DNA of 64,000 nucleotides from Melampsora larici-populina 98AG31 (taxonomy: Eukaryota; Basidiomycota; Pucciniomycetes; Pucciniales; Melampsoraceae): positions 62,001 through 126,000 of the forward strand of contig NW_006768808.1 of assembly GCF_000204055.1 (NCBI RefSeq), given 5' to 3'. The notes under the pieces were generated by a model. It was given only the letters and a program-made list of their open reading frames with translations, searched no databases and was not told the DNA's origin. Positions 1 through 12,483 of this stretch are shown here, one piece after another. How positions within the stretch are numbered: position 1 is the stretch's first letter; each line of letters begins with the position of its first letter. Made by a program: the position numbers and the translations under genes.

Positions 1-1
1 A

Positions 2-1015
2 TTGGTAGAACACATCGTAGGCGGAGGCTGGGTCGAAGATACTATGAAACTTTATAATTCAGGACTAAAGAAGTACATAAAGTACAATGAAAAAGAAGGA
101 AGAATGAGGAACCAATGCTTGCCAGCAACAAAAGAATTAATTTATGACTTTATCCTAGGTGTGAGCGAGAGACGTAATCCGGAGGAAACATTCAGTGAAG
201 CAGTCAAATCAGATACCGTTCGGAAGTACGTTGTAGGATTGAAGGCATGGCATAAGCTACATCAATGCGAATTCCCGGAGATAGATGAAGACTTCACAAA
301 GTTGATACTGAAAGCTTTGAGGAAGTATGAATCAGAGAAGAAACAAGGCAAATCAGCTTCAGGTCATCAGAGTATAGAAAAGCAAGTAAGGAGCAAAGAG
401 CCGGTCTTAGTCTCTCACCTAAATCAGATAGTAAGGGAATTAGGAAATGGAGGGAACAAGGCAGTTGCGATTGTTGCAGTCTCACTTACCGCCTTTTGGG
501 GCCTGGCAAGATTAGGAGAGCTTGTTTCGGATAAACCAGGGAAAAGGATACCGATCCTTGATGATCTAGCTCGGGTGGGTGAAAAAGGAAACTTAGAACT
601 TGCCATTCACGAAGCAAAGACAGCAAAACAGAATGAAGTACAGTACTTGATGTTGAAGAAACAACCTACGAAGCTAGACCCGGTTCGCGCGTTGGAGAAA
701 ACCGTGAAAGAGAACAGAGTGAAGAAAGAAGACCCCCTATTCTCTTATATGAGGGATGGGGAAAGATGGCTACTTTCCAAGTCCGAGGTAATGAAGGCAT
801 TGAGTGAAGTATGGAGACGTTATAAATCAGAAGGCCCAACCGGCCACTCTTTCCGAGTAGGAGGGGCATCACTGTTAAATTTTCATGGTTCTTTGGTTGA
901 AGCGATAAAGAAACAAGGAAGATGGGCTGGAAGCTCGTACAAACGGTACATAAAGGAGTATTCAAATGAAACACAGAGAGACACAATCGACACGCTGTGC
1001 AGCCTGAAAGAATAG
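2..1015 (+). CDS. Tyrosine recombinase (Crypton/DIRS type), 5'-partial
   Basis: The frame is open from the window edge and has no ATG near its start, so the N-terminus probably lies upstream. In 337-residue numbering the C-terminal half shows the tyrosine recombinase catalytic set: Arg170 in ARLGEL, Lys206 in HEAKTAK, the H-x-x-R box (His282, Arg285) in GHSFRVGGAS, then GRWAGSSYKRYIKEY with Trp308 and Tyr316 as the likely nucleophile. The first 130 residues look like the alpha-helical SAM-like DNA-binding domain of this family. Such enzymes cut and rejoin DNA through a 3'-phosphotyrosine link and drive Crypton, Ngaro and DIRS elements in fungi. No reverse transcriptase lies downstream, so element type is unresolved. 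No stop interrupts the frame. Confidence 0.85.
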   Translation: MVEHIVGGGWVEDTMKLYNSGLKKYIKYNEKEGRMRNQCLPATKELIYDFILGVSERRNPEETFSEAVKSDTVRKYVVGLKAWHKLHQCEFPEIDEDFTKLILKALRKYESEKKQGKSASGHQSIEKQVRSKEPVLVSHLNQIVRELGNGGNKAVAIVAVSLTAFWGLARLGELVSDKPGKRIPILDDLARVGEKGNLELAIHEAKTAKQNEVQYLMLKKQPTKLDPVRALEKTVKENRVKKEDPLFSYMRDGERWLLSKSEVMKALSEVWRRYKSEGPTGHSFRVGGASLLNFHGSLVEAIKKQGRWAGSSYKRYIKEYSNETQRDTIDTLCSLKE

Positions 1016-1347
1016 CTATGAATTAGAAGAAGTAGTGCGAAATTTACAAGTCAACACACAAAGTTTGATTCAAATGTAAATCTGATGTAGATCCAAATTG
1101 ATGTTCCGTTCAGTGCCTCTGAATTAAACAGTAGAAATACAGGAGTACACAAACGTTAATTGCAGTGCATGTGAACTCATGAGAGTAAGTGAGTGATACA
1201 TAAACGTTATAAGTGAGTACATAAACGTTGATCAAGACTAGGGGGCACCGAGCCCAGAGGAAGGGGTGCTTGTCAGAGCTCTGGTCACGCTGCCCAGAGG
1301 AAGGGGTCTGACAGCTCCCGTCCTCAGCGCCGGTAGGAATCCCCCCC
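1016..1347. other. Non-coding flank of the recombinase gene
   Basis: No gene is visible. The stretch turns G/C-rich near 1240-1345 and holds two copies of CCCAGAGGAAGGGGT (about 1252 and 1292). These short direct repeats could be part of the recombinase element's 3' end, but no terminus can be defined. Confidence 0.4.
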
Positions 1348-1350
1348 TCA

Positions 1351-2036
1351 GAGCATCCACTATGTTGAGGGTGTTTTATCGTAAATTTTGCGGTCCTGAT
1401 CGCAAAATTTAATCATGCGTGTTGTAGCTAAGTTGTTAACCGCATGAAATCCACTATGGGATGATGTAACGTAGGATTTAACTACGATAATCTGTTCTTA
1501 GAACACTATACACGCTATGGCAAAGTCGAGACTCGAATTGAAGTATCTTACCACGCCTCACCCAGCTCACTTCTATGATGATGACTACCTTGGTAGCCAG
1601 AAAGAACCAAAATGATGGCTTCAGGTGTTGACAATGAGCATCGAGCTTTCTCACATCTTGCTCGATCTTGGTGAAATCAATCGCACGGAATCACTTTTTT
1701 TTAAAACAAAATGCGTTTTTTTTAGCAAATTCAGAGTAAACAGCTACCATCAACAAGCTGTGATTTTGAGGGACGAGGGAAGATTTTGATTGAAGGTGGT
1801 GAGTGCAGAGTGGGATGGATACAGATAGATCATTTGATGGCTGTTGACCGATTTGATGTGCCAAAAGTCTACGATAAATCAAGTCGTAGGCTTGCGTAGA
1901 TTTGAACAAGGGGAGTGCAAGATTTGACGCAGTCGTACGGACCGCATGTCTAAAACAGGTCCATAGTAGACCTGTCTGGATTTTAGCGTTATTCTAACGC
2001 TAAATCACATTGTTAACGCACCCATAGTGGATGCTC
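1351..2036. mobile_element. 686-bp non-autonomous TIR element, TSD TCA
   Basis: The terminal inverted repeat GAGCATCCACTATG at 1351-1364 is matched by its exact reverse complement at 2023-2036. The 3 bp outside each end are TCA (1348-1350 and 2037-2039). A 3-bp duplication and a TIR starting with G fit PIF/Harbinger-like elements, although that group usually duplicates TWA. No transposase frame lies inside, so it is a MITE-type passenger. The interior has short self-complementary stretches around ATTTTGCG and TAACGC near both ends. Superfamily assignment is inference. Confidence 0.75.
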
Positions 2037-2039
2037 TCA

Positions 2040-2884
2040 GGCCTCTCACTTCTGCTGGATGACACAAAGGATACTTTATCCTTGAGGGTCTAGTTGAAGC
2101 CCCGAGAGAGGCCCCGAGGGGCCCCCCCAACCCACTCACCTCCTTCCTAGACTATCCAAACAGCCTAGTAAGGACGCGGGTGGAGGGATTCGAGTTGAGG
2201 TCCGACAACGCCGTCCTAGAAACCCACAATGAGCTTGAGCTCCGAGTCACACTCCCATAGAGGAGTAGATGGAGATTATATTGGTACACAATCTTTCTCA
2301 CCGTCCTTTGGCAGCATCTGCACTGTGATGTACACCAACCAGAAATGGACAAAACAACCGGGCCTTCCGTCCACTCAAAAAAGCCCCTTCTGCTGAAACA
2401 ATTTGAAATGGCTGTTTCTATCACGACCCTCATTGTTTACATCCTTTCTACCATTTTCCGCCAAATCAACATGTTTGTCTCAAATCAATAGATGGTGAGC
2501 GGATTATCTTACAATCATGATTTCATGAGCAAGATGCAAAGGAACCATAAATATGGAACCACCTTCATACCTCTTTGAACAGGTCTAGCTACTCCAAGCC
2601 AAGCTGAAAGATCAACTAAGAATGGACTTTGAGCATCATGACTCAAAGAGAAGAATAATAAATTTGAGTGCTGTCTCAAAACTAATCCAGAACATTCAGC
2701 ACGGTCCCCGTGATGCATCTAGCAATCCTAACGTCAATGTGGATTTGGTTGGAAAGACATTGAGGACCAACCCGCATGCTGCGTAAGTACTTTCTTGTTT
2801 GTCTTCATTCTCTGACAAAGGTAAACACTTGCACAATCATTGTGAGTTTGAATGCCGTGAATTTCTCATCTCATTGATCCTAAG
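2040..2884. other. No recognisable gene
   Basis: The part up to about 2440 is moderately G/C-rich, the rest AT-rich. Short open frames occur on both strands but none shows a known motif. The last 150 bp may belong to the decayed dynein gene that follows, but I could not align them. Confidence 0.4.
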
Positions 2885-3710
2885 GCAATTTCCAAAGATG
2901 CCTTATATGAAACTCTTGATCCCACCAGGCATAAATGGAATAAAGGTCTTTCCACACATATTTTACGTAAGATTGTTGATAACGTGTGTGATGAAGATGA
3001 CAAGAGACATTGTGTCATCTTTGACAGTGATGTGAATCCTGAATGGGTGCAGAACTTGAGCAGGTGAGCAGGGATTTTTTTGATTTTGAAGTGTTCTGGA
3101 TGACAACAAACTCCTTACCTTACCCAGTGGTGAACGGTCAAGCAACAATCTTCTTGATGAACAAATACTGACATGGAAGATAACAGTGACTAGCTTTTTA
3201 GACAAAGGATTTGTCAAAAACTGGGAAAGTGCATTGGGATTTGGTATACCAATGTTGATCCAAGGCGTCAAATATCTTGATCCAATTCTCAATCCTGTTT
3301 TGAATAAAGAGCTATGTACAATGAGCAGGTGGACGTGTGCTGATCCAACTAGGTAATCAAGACTGATTTTTCACCTGCCTTCACCATGTTTCTCTCAACT
3401 TGGAATCCATCAGTTGAATTTTCACACAACATCTGCAGTTGAGTACCATTTGTCAACTTACAAGACACAGTATTCACCACCAATCTTGGAGTCAAATTCT
3501 CCAAGTTGAGAGCCTGGATACAGATCAAAAGTGAACCAACTTGATGAAGTTGAGGGTGAATTCAATCTTTGACTAAGTCACCTTGAGGAGTCTTTCATTC
3601 AAGAACTCTATCAGAAATATTCTAGACAATGAAAAAGCAATTGATACTTCAGTCACCCTCTAGCCGGAAGCAGCTGCAGTTGGTCAAAAGGTAGAAGCGA
3701 CAGATATTAG
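2885..3710 (+). pseudogene. Cytoplasmic dynein heavy chain fragment, decayed
   Basis: Read across frames, this stretch encodes recognisable dynein heavy-chain motor segments in the right order. First comes a block with SKDALYETLDP, THILRKIVDNV and the Walker B-like VIFDSDVNPEWVQNL, followed by VLDDNKLLTLPSGER. Next is a block with VTSFLDKGF and YLDPILNPVLNKE, then PSVEFSHNICS. The last is a stalk-proximal stretch resembling GEFNL-SHLEESFIQEL and AAAVGQKVEATDI. Dynein is the minus-end microtubule motor. The copy is dead: there are frameshifts, in-frame stops such as TGA for an expected Arg after NICS, internal deletions, and a GT...AG intron remnant of only 28 bp at 3064-3091. Only the central AAA to stalk region survives out of a protein normally over 4000 residues. 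It may be a captured host-gene fragment or an old duplication. Confidence 0.85.
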
Positions 3711-5154
3711 GGGTTTGGCAAAATTTTGACCAACCGGTTTGCAAAACCCATTCAGTTGTAGTTCAATGACTTAAGAATCCTTTTGAGATCACTAGAAAGC
3801 AATATCAAAGCCACTCTTAACCAACCAAAACTTTTATCAATCTTTTTGGTTTGCAAACATACAGACCAGTACAAAGTGTTTCTTCAGAACTCCAAAGCTT
3901 CACCCATTCAAAAGGCTTACAGGGAAAAGCAATTTGCGCCGCTGGGCTTGCAGTACAAGCCATGAAAACACCCCTTTTGCACCTTTCACATATCCCCTAA
4001 CCCTTCTATTCTGGCAAAAGCTTGCCTGGGTATTGCCTAAACACTCTCGGCTCTGAGCTCAGATCCGTAACAGCTCTGTGAAACCCAGAAAACTTGTTCT
4101 CCACCATCTTCAACCCCTTTTGGGATGCATCTCAGAGGCGCAAAACTAGTTGGTCAAAATATTTCCCAATCCCTATTGTGATTCATGTGACGGGCATGAT
4201 TTTTGAAAAAAGTAGCACCTGGATGCGCCCAGGGGGGGCTGGGAGCCCCCATTTTTGGCTGGGGGAGTTGAAGGGCGCAAGAGGCACAAAAAAAATAAAA
4301 GTGGCAACAAGAAAACAATTTTTTTCAATTGACTAGCTACAACAGCTATTCATCACACAAGTCCTCTGCACTGATGATTTGTAGTGTGGCTGGTATGGTG
4401 ATGTGAGGATACAAACTGGGATGATCAAGGTTGGTAACATTGGAGGTACCCATAGTGTCATTAGTACTGTTTGTAAGAACAATGACTGTTCTTGTGAATA
4501 TGTTGCTACAAATGGGCCCTGAAGCAACAAATCAATAAAATCTTGGGTGCCAGAATTTTTCCATGCAAGAAGATTTCAGTCATATTTAATTGAATTTGAA
4601 ATCCACATAAACATTTTCTTGATTGATAGTAGGTGACCACCAAAGAGTGAATTGATGATGAGGCATTTGATTCAATCAAAAACTCTGAGCATTTGTTGAT
4701 ATTCCAAGACTAGGAAATAACAAGATTAAATTAATTGGATTACCATCAGAAACACAATAGGTCTTGGATGAAAACAAAACACCTGGTATATTTTTCAAAA
4801 CCGGCAGCTTTCTCCCATAAAAAACTTTCCATGTAGGGAAATGCATACCCTTGGAGAGATTATGTTGAAGAATATCTTGTGCACTGCCACCACCCAACGC
4901 TGAAATCACATCAACTCAATGATTATTCAATTGTCAAAGTCCCCCACCATGTCTTTGATTAGTCTGCCAGAATGGTTTATGTTTGAACAATTGATATTGT
5001 TTACATTACTTTTAACTCTCTGCACCTTATCATCACCCAATGCATGTTGATCTTTTTGAAAAGAGTGTATTGATTCTTTGGATTTCTCAATACCCACTAT
5101 CTTCAACTTCTTTCAAAGTTGATATTCTAATTTGCTTCTTTGCGTTTCAAAGCA
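3711..5154. other. Decayed AT-rich sequence, no recognisable gene
   Basis: Short frames are present (for example 4676-4909 minus, 78 codons) but no family motif could be recognised. A local A/G-rich stretch lies at 4235-4325. The sequence is probably decayed repeat or continuation of pseudogene flank. Confidence 0.35.
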
Positions 5155-5184
5155 CACTAGCACAATTGGGCGGCAGGCGCCGCA
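5155..5184 (+). repeat. CACTAGCACAAYTGGGCGGC motif, copy 1
   Basis: A G/C-rich island in AT-rich DNA begins CACTAGCACAATTGGGCGGC and continues with AGGCGCCGCA. It is nearly identical to a stretch at 51657-51686. It starts with CACTA, the signature of EnSpm/CACTA termini, and includes the palindrome GGCGCC. It could be one end of an element, but no inverted partner was found in the window. Confidence 0.45.
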
Positions 5185-8100
5185 CTGAAATTCCTATCAA
5201 TACCATTCATAAATTGGTTGTCCTTGCCTACCATGTATGTTATGTTGTATCTCACTTGTTATAATTCAAGAATGAATTAATTATTGCCAACTTTAGTTCA
5301 AGAATATTCCTAGTGATAAGACATGAATATTGGCTATAAGACTCTCATGCTGGGTGTAGTTGTCCACATTAATGACAGTTAACTCTGATTATATAGCAAT
5401 ATGTGACCAAAAACACCCAACATAATATTGATTAACAATCAAATTCAACATCGGAATTGGTGTCACCGATAAGAAATGCAGGAACACCTCTTGAGGTTGT
5501 ACATCATCTCATGCCCTTTCACATGACAGGTCTGGTTGGCACTATAGATGCCAAAGTGAGTGGTCCACAATATATGATCATAAAAAATTGGTAGTAAGGA
5601 TATCAACAGATGTTGCAGAGCATCCAAAACTGTACTTTGCCCCTTGCCTTTTTCTACATCTGATGCTTTGTACCTCTCTGCACCAAGTGTGTATTGAAAC
5701 TGAAGTTTCCATGGATGCTCATGATTCCATGTAAAGGAAGAGGTTCACATTTTGATAACAATACACAATGTTTTGCCAGGGGTAAATGCAATAAAGCAGT
5801 GGGCAGAGTAATTGCAATGGTGGAGGTGGGAAACATTGTTTGGTCATCAATGGGGTTTCTCAGGATGGCAACTTTGTGTGGAATTTGTTTCTGACCTTGG
5901 CTATAGGGTGATGATTTTTTGGAGAGTGCAAAGACATGACTACATTGCGCAACCTGTGTGAAAGAATGTATCTACCCCTAAGCCTGACTCTCCAAACCCC
6001 TAACCTGATAGACTCCAACAATTCCAAACTAAGTTTTCTCTTCTTCAGTTCTATGAGTTAGATTACCATGTCAAAACCCTTGATTTTAGGGAAGATGAGA
6101 ATTTACTCTTTATGAAACCCTTGCTGCTACCTCCATGAACAGTGGTAGTCAGAAACAAATTCCTACATACCAATGGTCATTCATACCTTCATGGTGTCAA
6201 AACAAAATAATTATTCACACGACACCCACTCAATGTATATTGTGATCTCTATTTGGTCACATCAAGTTTGACCCCACCATACAATTGCATTCACAATATC
6301 ATATTCAAGTGCTTGCTGATCAATGTCTGAGTTCATAGTTTTATCTCCTGTAACTACCTCACAGGACTCAGTCAGTCTTTATGAATCATTTCATCATGTA
6401 GGTCACAATCACAATCGCATTGATACTCTGCAATACATTTTCACTCATAAATACAACTTTGATTGAAGAAGGGAAAAGAATCAAAAAACTGTCATCTTGT
6501 GGTAGGGTATCTGGAATGACAATGGTTTGATTAGCTTTGAAATTGAAACACAGGATGACAAACACAGTTGATCATAGAAGATATTTTGAAATGTAGATTC
6601 AACATCAACTCTATTGTATGTTGGTGTAGTTGCACATTCAAAGGTACTTATTGTCTAGTTGTAATCATATGACCCAGTTGATGATATTGAAAATCAACCT
6701 GAGTTCCATGTTTGGTCTGCCATCATTAAAGACATGTCCAAGATCTTGCACAATAACAATTTAAGAGGCAATTTAGATAAAATCACAAAGTATATCCATT
6801 CCCAATGTGAGAACATATGCCGGCAGGTGAGGTGTTTGTGAAGAGATTACACCTAATGTGTGAATGATAATTCACCTCCACAAATCTGAAGGGTCAGTTA
6901 AATTTTGTTGAATTTGATCAACTTGAGATGATCATCTTGGAGAGGAAACAATTCATACTTGGCTCATCTTGAATTCTTTGAAAACTCTTCCTGAAATTCA
7001 AACTTATGTTGGGGTATAACAACTTCCGGAGATTTTCTCCAATCCCAAAAGAATTTCAATTTGTCACACTTTCAAGCACATATAAATCAATTTGATTAAA
7101 TGCACTGTTGACTGGTGTCAGTCACCTTCAGTTTGTATGCTGTTGATAAAACAAATAAGCACCAGGATCACCCCTCCTTTAGACTTCAACTCTTGTGCAT
7201 ATTCTCATATTGATGCACAGTGATTTGGGCCTAGTGTCTCAGAATGATCATAAAACAGGTTCTAAATCTAACTCAATGAAAATCAAATCAAAGCAAAACT
7301 TATTATGAATTTGAAGTTGTAATCTTGAGGAAAACCTTGTTAAAGCTTGATAGACCTCAAAGTGTATTGACTATAACATGCTACTCATTGGTGTACTCAT
7401 TATAACACTGCCTTTGTTAATAAAAATGCTCCTGCTTTGACTTCAACTTACCATAGCTGGGCAATTTCCTCTTGATCATAATTGATCTGATTGATTCAGT
7501 TGTCTAACATGCTATCCAAATGGCCATGAAGTGAATCAAAATACAATCAGTTTGTATTGTTGTTTGGATTTCTAATCTTAAATACAATCATCTTAATTGA
7601 CACTTGAAGAGAAAACCTTGTCTACAGACATACAGATTGAATGTCCAAGTTTGACTTAAGAGTTCTGATTAGCTGAATAAGAGGAAGAGTATCACCTGCT
7701 CAAAGATACCGATCCATATTTTACAGCCATATCTTCTCTTATACCTTGAGTGCGACCTAAAAAGAAACAGCCTTTGAAGAGTTAGACAATTGATAGACTT
7801 AATTATGCACCCTTGTTTTGTTCAGTACAGGGTTTCTGAATGCTTGAATTCTTGATGATGTGAGTGTGGCGGATTAACTACAATCAATTTGTGTCAATGG
7901 TTCTTCGATTATCTTATCTCAAGAGTGACAAGATGCAAGTTCAATATGGTGCCAATTGAATTAAACAATTAGTAGGAGTCGTTCCATGTGCGCTTGATCT
8001 TGGAGTTTGATTGAATCAACTGATGAAATGAAGTGGATGAGTTAAATTTGGGGTATGAGTCAATGCTTTGAATGAATTGATTGAATAAATTGAAGTACTG

Positions 8101-9380
8101 TCGTTAGATTTTGGTGTATGCTTGTCTATCAATCAATCGATACCAGAGACAGAATCAAGGTTATGAATAAGTTTTGAACAAATCGAATTGAATTGAATGA
8201 TTTGATTTGTACTCAATTCATTCGAGTTGGAACTTTCTGATGAATACGGCATCGTTCTATAAACTACTTTCATTTTTCAATTCTGGAGAGTTGTTTGTGT
8301 AACTTGAATGAAGTTCATAAACTTTTTTCATTTTCTGATGATTATTGGTTTATTAATTTTTCTTTAAATGTTGGTTTAGATAAAGTTGAATTATGTTTTG
8401 AGCTATAAAGTGATGCTTGTGATCTTTAAACTGAATCACATAACCCAAGATTAAATATAACCAAATTAGATGTGTTGGTTAATTTGGTTCCTAACAAAGG
8501 TAAATAAAAACTTTGGATTCTTGTTTTGAATTCTTGTGGTTCATCTTCATCTGGATGGAAAAATCTATTAACCGTTTATGTTTGATTCCATTTAACAAAT
8601 CTAATGATAATGATTTCATTTTGACATTTGTCCTTCTTTTCCTTCATCCTTTCCTCTTTTTCTAGTTTGTGGTTTCTAGACTATCCAATGTGCTTCGAAT
8701 CTTGATTTTGTTCGGGGTGTTTGTAAGGTTTCCACTTGTCCAGGTAATTGATATGGATTATAACAATACTCTGGTAAAGTTTGTGATCAAATGATTGACC
8801 ATCTGGACTCCGTGAAATCAATGAAGTTAGTTGGTTATCTCTGAAGCAAATGGTTTGCATAGAAATAAAATGAATTCACCTTTGTGGTCCTGCTAAATCA
8901 GAATGATGAAAATGAATGAAAACATAAATAGTCTTGGAGGTGAAGTAGCTAAGTGAATGAGTTGCGTTGGTTTGAGTTTATTGTGGTCCAGTTTCAAACA
9001 ATTAATAAACATGTTCTACCTTGTGCATACAATTGTGATCCTAATAAATCTGTTCTTCCGGTGATGATCAATTCCGTATGATAGGGAGATGGATTACTGA
9101 CCACCGATGTGATTCAGTTGTGGTTAAGCTTGCATCACCGAGCAGTTGCAGATAAAAAGCTGATTGATTTTGATAATTCATTGATTCCAATCTTGAAAAT
9201 TCATTGCTCAAAGTTTTGAATGTAAATTGAATTTGTCTGATTGTGATCTTGATCTTGATCTTGATGCTGATTTGATGTGATTCGTGAATGGTCAGGTTTG
9301 ATCAATTATTTGGATTCCAGATGCTGAGTGTACATTATAAGTGTACATAGTGACGACTTGAGCTGAGGTTTTGGACATAA
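5185..9380. other. Long AT-rich stretch without recognisable genes
   Basis: About 4.2 kb in which frames rarely exceed 65 codons. TG/CA-rich composition and scattered stops suggest old, mutated repeat DNA. I see no tRNA, no LTR pair and no protein motif. A short GATCTT tandem (about 9246-9265) is the only simple repeat of note. Confidence 0.4.
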
Positions 9381-9594
9381 TTACGGTACTCAAAACAATC
9401 AGGTTCGTGCCACCTTTTTCAAAAAATGTCAAAAACATAGATTCAAAGTTGACCTTTTGGCGGGGGAATTCCTGGGAATTCGCTGGAACTTTGTTTTTGG
9501 ATTTTTCTACAGTTCATTTTCCCCACAAAAACGACATTTTGAAAGCAGGTTTTCAAGAAAGGTAGCACAAACCTGATTGTTTTGAGTACCGTAA
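9381..9594. mobile_element. 214-bp MITE, family TTACGGTACTCAAA, copy 1
   Basis: About 37 bp at each end are inverted copies with two mismatches. Both ends begin TTACGGTACTCAAAACAATC. The element has no coding capacity. A second member with the same outer 14 bp but a different inner TIR lies at 21116-21327. Outer TA bases in TTACGG suggest a TA target (Tc1/mariner-like), but this is not proven. Confidence 0.8.
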
Positions 9595-9674
9595 ATCCTT
9601 GAGTACAATGGCGGGCAAAGTAGTTTTGTCAGGTTTTGTTCAAATTGATAGTTCTCCTTTAATGTTTATGATGA

Positions 9675-11783
9675 ATGATGATCGTGGTGTTCTCATCAAA
9701 TGTGGAAGAACACGAACGTCATGTTCAAATGGTATTAGAACGTCTTCGTGCGGCAAACTTATACTGCAGCAAGAAGAAAACAAAACTTTTCCGTCGTGAG
9801 GTAAAGTTCTTGGGTCATATTTTATCAGAAAATGGAGTGCGTCCAGATGAGGAAAAGGTTGAACAGATCCGAACGTGGGCTTCCCCAAAGTCTGGGAAAG
9901 GGGTGCGGAAGTTTTTAGGTACGGTCCAGTGGATGAAAAAATTTGTATTGGGGTTAGAGAAGTATGTGGGTAAATTGACTCCTCTGACTAGTAGTAAGCT
10001 GGATCCAAAACACTTCAAGTGGGGTCCTGGGGAAGAAGCGGCGTTTCAGAACATCAAGAAGATCATGACATCATTACTGTGCCTCAAGAACATCGATTAC
10101 GACTCACTTGATCCTCTGTGGTTATTCACGGATGCTAGTGGCACAGGACTAGGTGCCGTGTTGTTTCAAGGCCAAGACTGGCGGAATGCTCACCCCATTG
10201 CTTACGAATCACGCCAAATGTGGGTTGCAGAACGAAACTATCCCGTACATGAGCAAGAACTGTTGGCTGTGATTCACGCATTGCAAAAATGGCGAATGCT
10301 TTTGTTGGGAATGAAAGTCAATGTGATGAGTGATCATCATGCACTCACTTACCTACTTAAACAGCGTACTCTCAGTAGACGACTAACTCGTTGGCTAGAA
10401 CAGTTGGCAGATTTTAATTTAGATTTTCAGTACTTTAAGGGCGAAGATAATTTGGTGGCCAATGCATTGTCTAGGAAAGATACGGAAGACTTTCAGGTAG
10501 GTGTCGAGACGGTAGCAGCACTAGCTATCTCAGACACGACGTTATCAGAAGACTTTAGACAATCAATCATCGAGGGCTACGAGGTGGACACCTTCTGCCA
10601 AGCAGTACGAGCCGGTACACCCCTTCGAGATGATTGTTACGTGGACAATGGCTTAGTTTTCATTGACGGTAGATTATTGATCCCTAACACCACAGGACTT
10701 CGACTTCAATTGATTGACGAAGCGCATCGTCGAGTGGGTCACTTAGGATCACTCAAAACCATTGCAGCCCTACGGGCAGACTTTTTCTGGCCAAAGATGA
10801 CCAAGGACGTTGATCAACGAGTTAGATCTTGCGAGGTTTGCCAGAAGACCAAGGCCCGCGCGTCCCTTCCGAATGGCCGCATGAAGACTCCTACGATGCC
10901 AACCACGCCTCTGTCGAATATTGCAATTGACTTTATTGGGCCTTTACCAAAAATCAACTCTTACGATATGATCTTGACATGTACATGTCGGCTTTCGGGA
11001 TTCACGAAACTGATACCAGTCAATCAGACGGACACGGCCGAACGAACAGCTTCCAGGTTCTTTGGTGCATGGATGGGGACTTTGGGGGCACCTCAATCAA
11101 TTATAAGTGACCGAGATAAAGCGTGGGCATCGAAATTTTGGAAGGCCTTGATGAGTAAGCTTAACATCTCCTTTCATCGATCTTCGGCATACCATCCTCA
11201 GGCAGATGGTCGGAGCGAGAGAACGAACAAAACCGTTGGCCAAATTCTGCGCACTTTCACCGCTAAACGACAAACGCGATGGTTGGACTCATTACCATCT
11301 GTCGAGTTTGCGATCAACAGCGCCGTTAATGTGGCCACCGGCATCTCTCCCTTCGAGCTCACCTTTGGCCGCGCACCACGACTTTTCCCGACAATTGATG
11401 GTCCTGATGACTCACCACCTAACCTCAACACTTGGCTACGACAGCGTGAAGGGTATTGGGCTCAGGCTCGGGACAACCTTTGGTCAAGCCGCGTCATACA
11501 GGCTTTGCACCACAATAGGCGCCATTTGGACTTGGTCATCAAGGCAGACGACTGGATCCTCCTGGATTCGGGTGATTGGCGTGGCCGGCACTCCGGAGGA
11601 GTTGATAAACTCAAGGAGAGGTACGAAGGACCCTATAAGGTCTTGGATACCTTCAATGATGGTCAAAGTGTACGAGTCGACCTGCCGGCGAATGACAAAC
11701 GCCATAACGTCTTTAATGTGTCGAAATTGAAACTGTTTGTGGAACAGGAGGAGATCCCGCTGGGGTCTATTGACCAAAAGTAA
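9675..11783 (+). pseudogene. Ty3/Gypsy pol, 5'-truncated (older element 1)
   Basis: The 702-codon frame starts inside reverse transcriptase exactly where the YLDD box should be: the homologous text begins at VVFSSNVEEHERH. It then runs without stops through the RT thumb, RNase H (FTDASGTGLGAVL, YPVHEQELLAV, SDHHALTYL), the integrase zinc-binding HHCC region (CEVCQKTK), the integrase core (IDFIGPLPK, IISDRDKAW, HPQADGRSERTNKT) and the GPY/F module (RYEGPYKVL), ending KLFVEQEEIPLGSIDQK. Gag, protease, the catalytic half of RT and the 5' LTR are missing. Upstream sequence shows no homology, so the break is a deletion or recombination junction near 9680. The frame has no internal stop, so the truncation is not very old or the element was recently active. 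Confidence 0.9.
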
Positions 11784-11894
11784 GTTCTCTCCTTAGTATG
11801 CACCGCCGGGTCTTGCTACATGTTTGAGTCTAAGAAATACATTACCTTGGCCACACTGTGAGCGTCGAATTGGTCCGCTATTCCACTTTGCAGA

Positions 11895-12284
11895 TGTAAG
11901 ACCTGTGGTCATTACACATACGCGCAAGCGCACACCTAGAGTTTAACACTTAAGACTTAAATCTACAATTACTATATATACTTGTTTTCATTTCGAATCT
12001 TACCAATGGTTCCTTAGAGATATCGGGACTGATTCATATCCCTCTATCCTTCGGAACCAGGTATAGTCATTTTACTTCATTTCTATCTTTCTTTCTTTTA
12101 TCATTGTGGTTGTTCAGCTTAGAGATATCGGGACTGATTCATATCCCTCTATCCTTCGGAACCAGACATGTTCTCGTCGGATTAGTAATACAAAATCAGG
12201 TCTCTTGGGTTCTAGAAAACCCTTTGCTGTGTTCGCACAGTGTCCCGCGTGAAGTATCCAGTGAAGGTTCTTCCGAACCTTACA
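11895..12284 (+). repeat. 5' LTR of element 2
   Basis: The 390-bp LTR is bounded by TG...CA. It contains an internal 47-bp direct duplication (12014-12060 and 12119-12165, beginning TTAGAGATATCGGGACTGAT), which is also present in the 3' LTR. The duplication is therefore part of the LTR structure, possibly a doubled promoter or regulatory block. Confidence 0.95.
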
Positions 12285-12483
12285 CTTTTTTTTTCTCAAA
12301 CCCAAAACACCATCAAAAATTAAGTTTTCGAATACATCATTTCAAACTTAACTCAATCGATACTTCAAACTTTTCTATTGAATGCGCCACCTCGACTTCA
12401 CTACGTCCGAGGTGTTTTAATCATTTAAACTCGATCAATTCATTACTCCGCATTCTTTGAATTCCTACACTTCATCACCGTGT
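12285..12483 (+). other. Leader between 5' LTR and gag-pol
   Basis: The leader begins with a T-tract and CTCAAACCCAAAAC. No standard primer-binding site starting TGG is seen next to the LTR. The open frame extends upstream of the first ATG to a TTG at 12457, but 12484 is the first ATG. Confidence 0.6.

Noticed and set aside
11206..11730. Plus-strand 174-codon frame inside integrase
   Set aside because: It is a shifted reading of the integrase coding sequence with no family motif.
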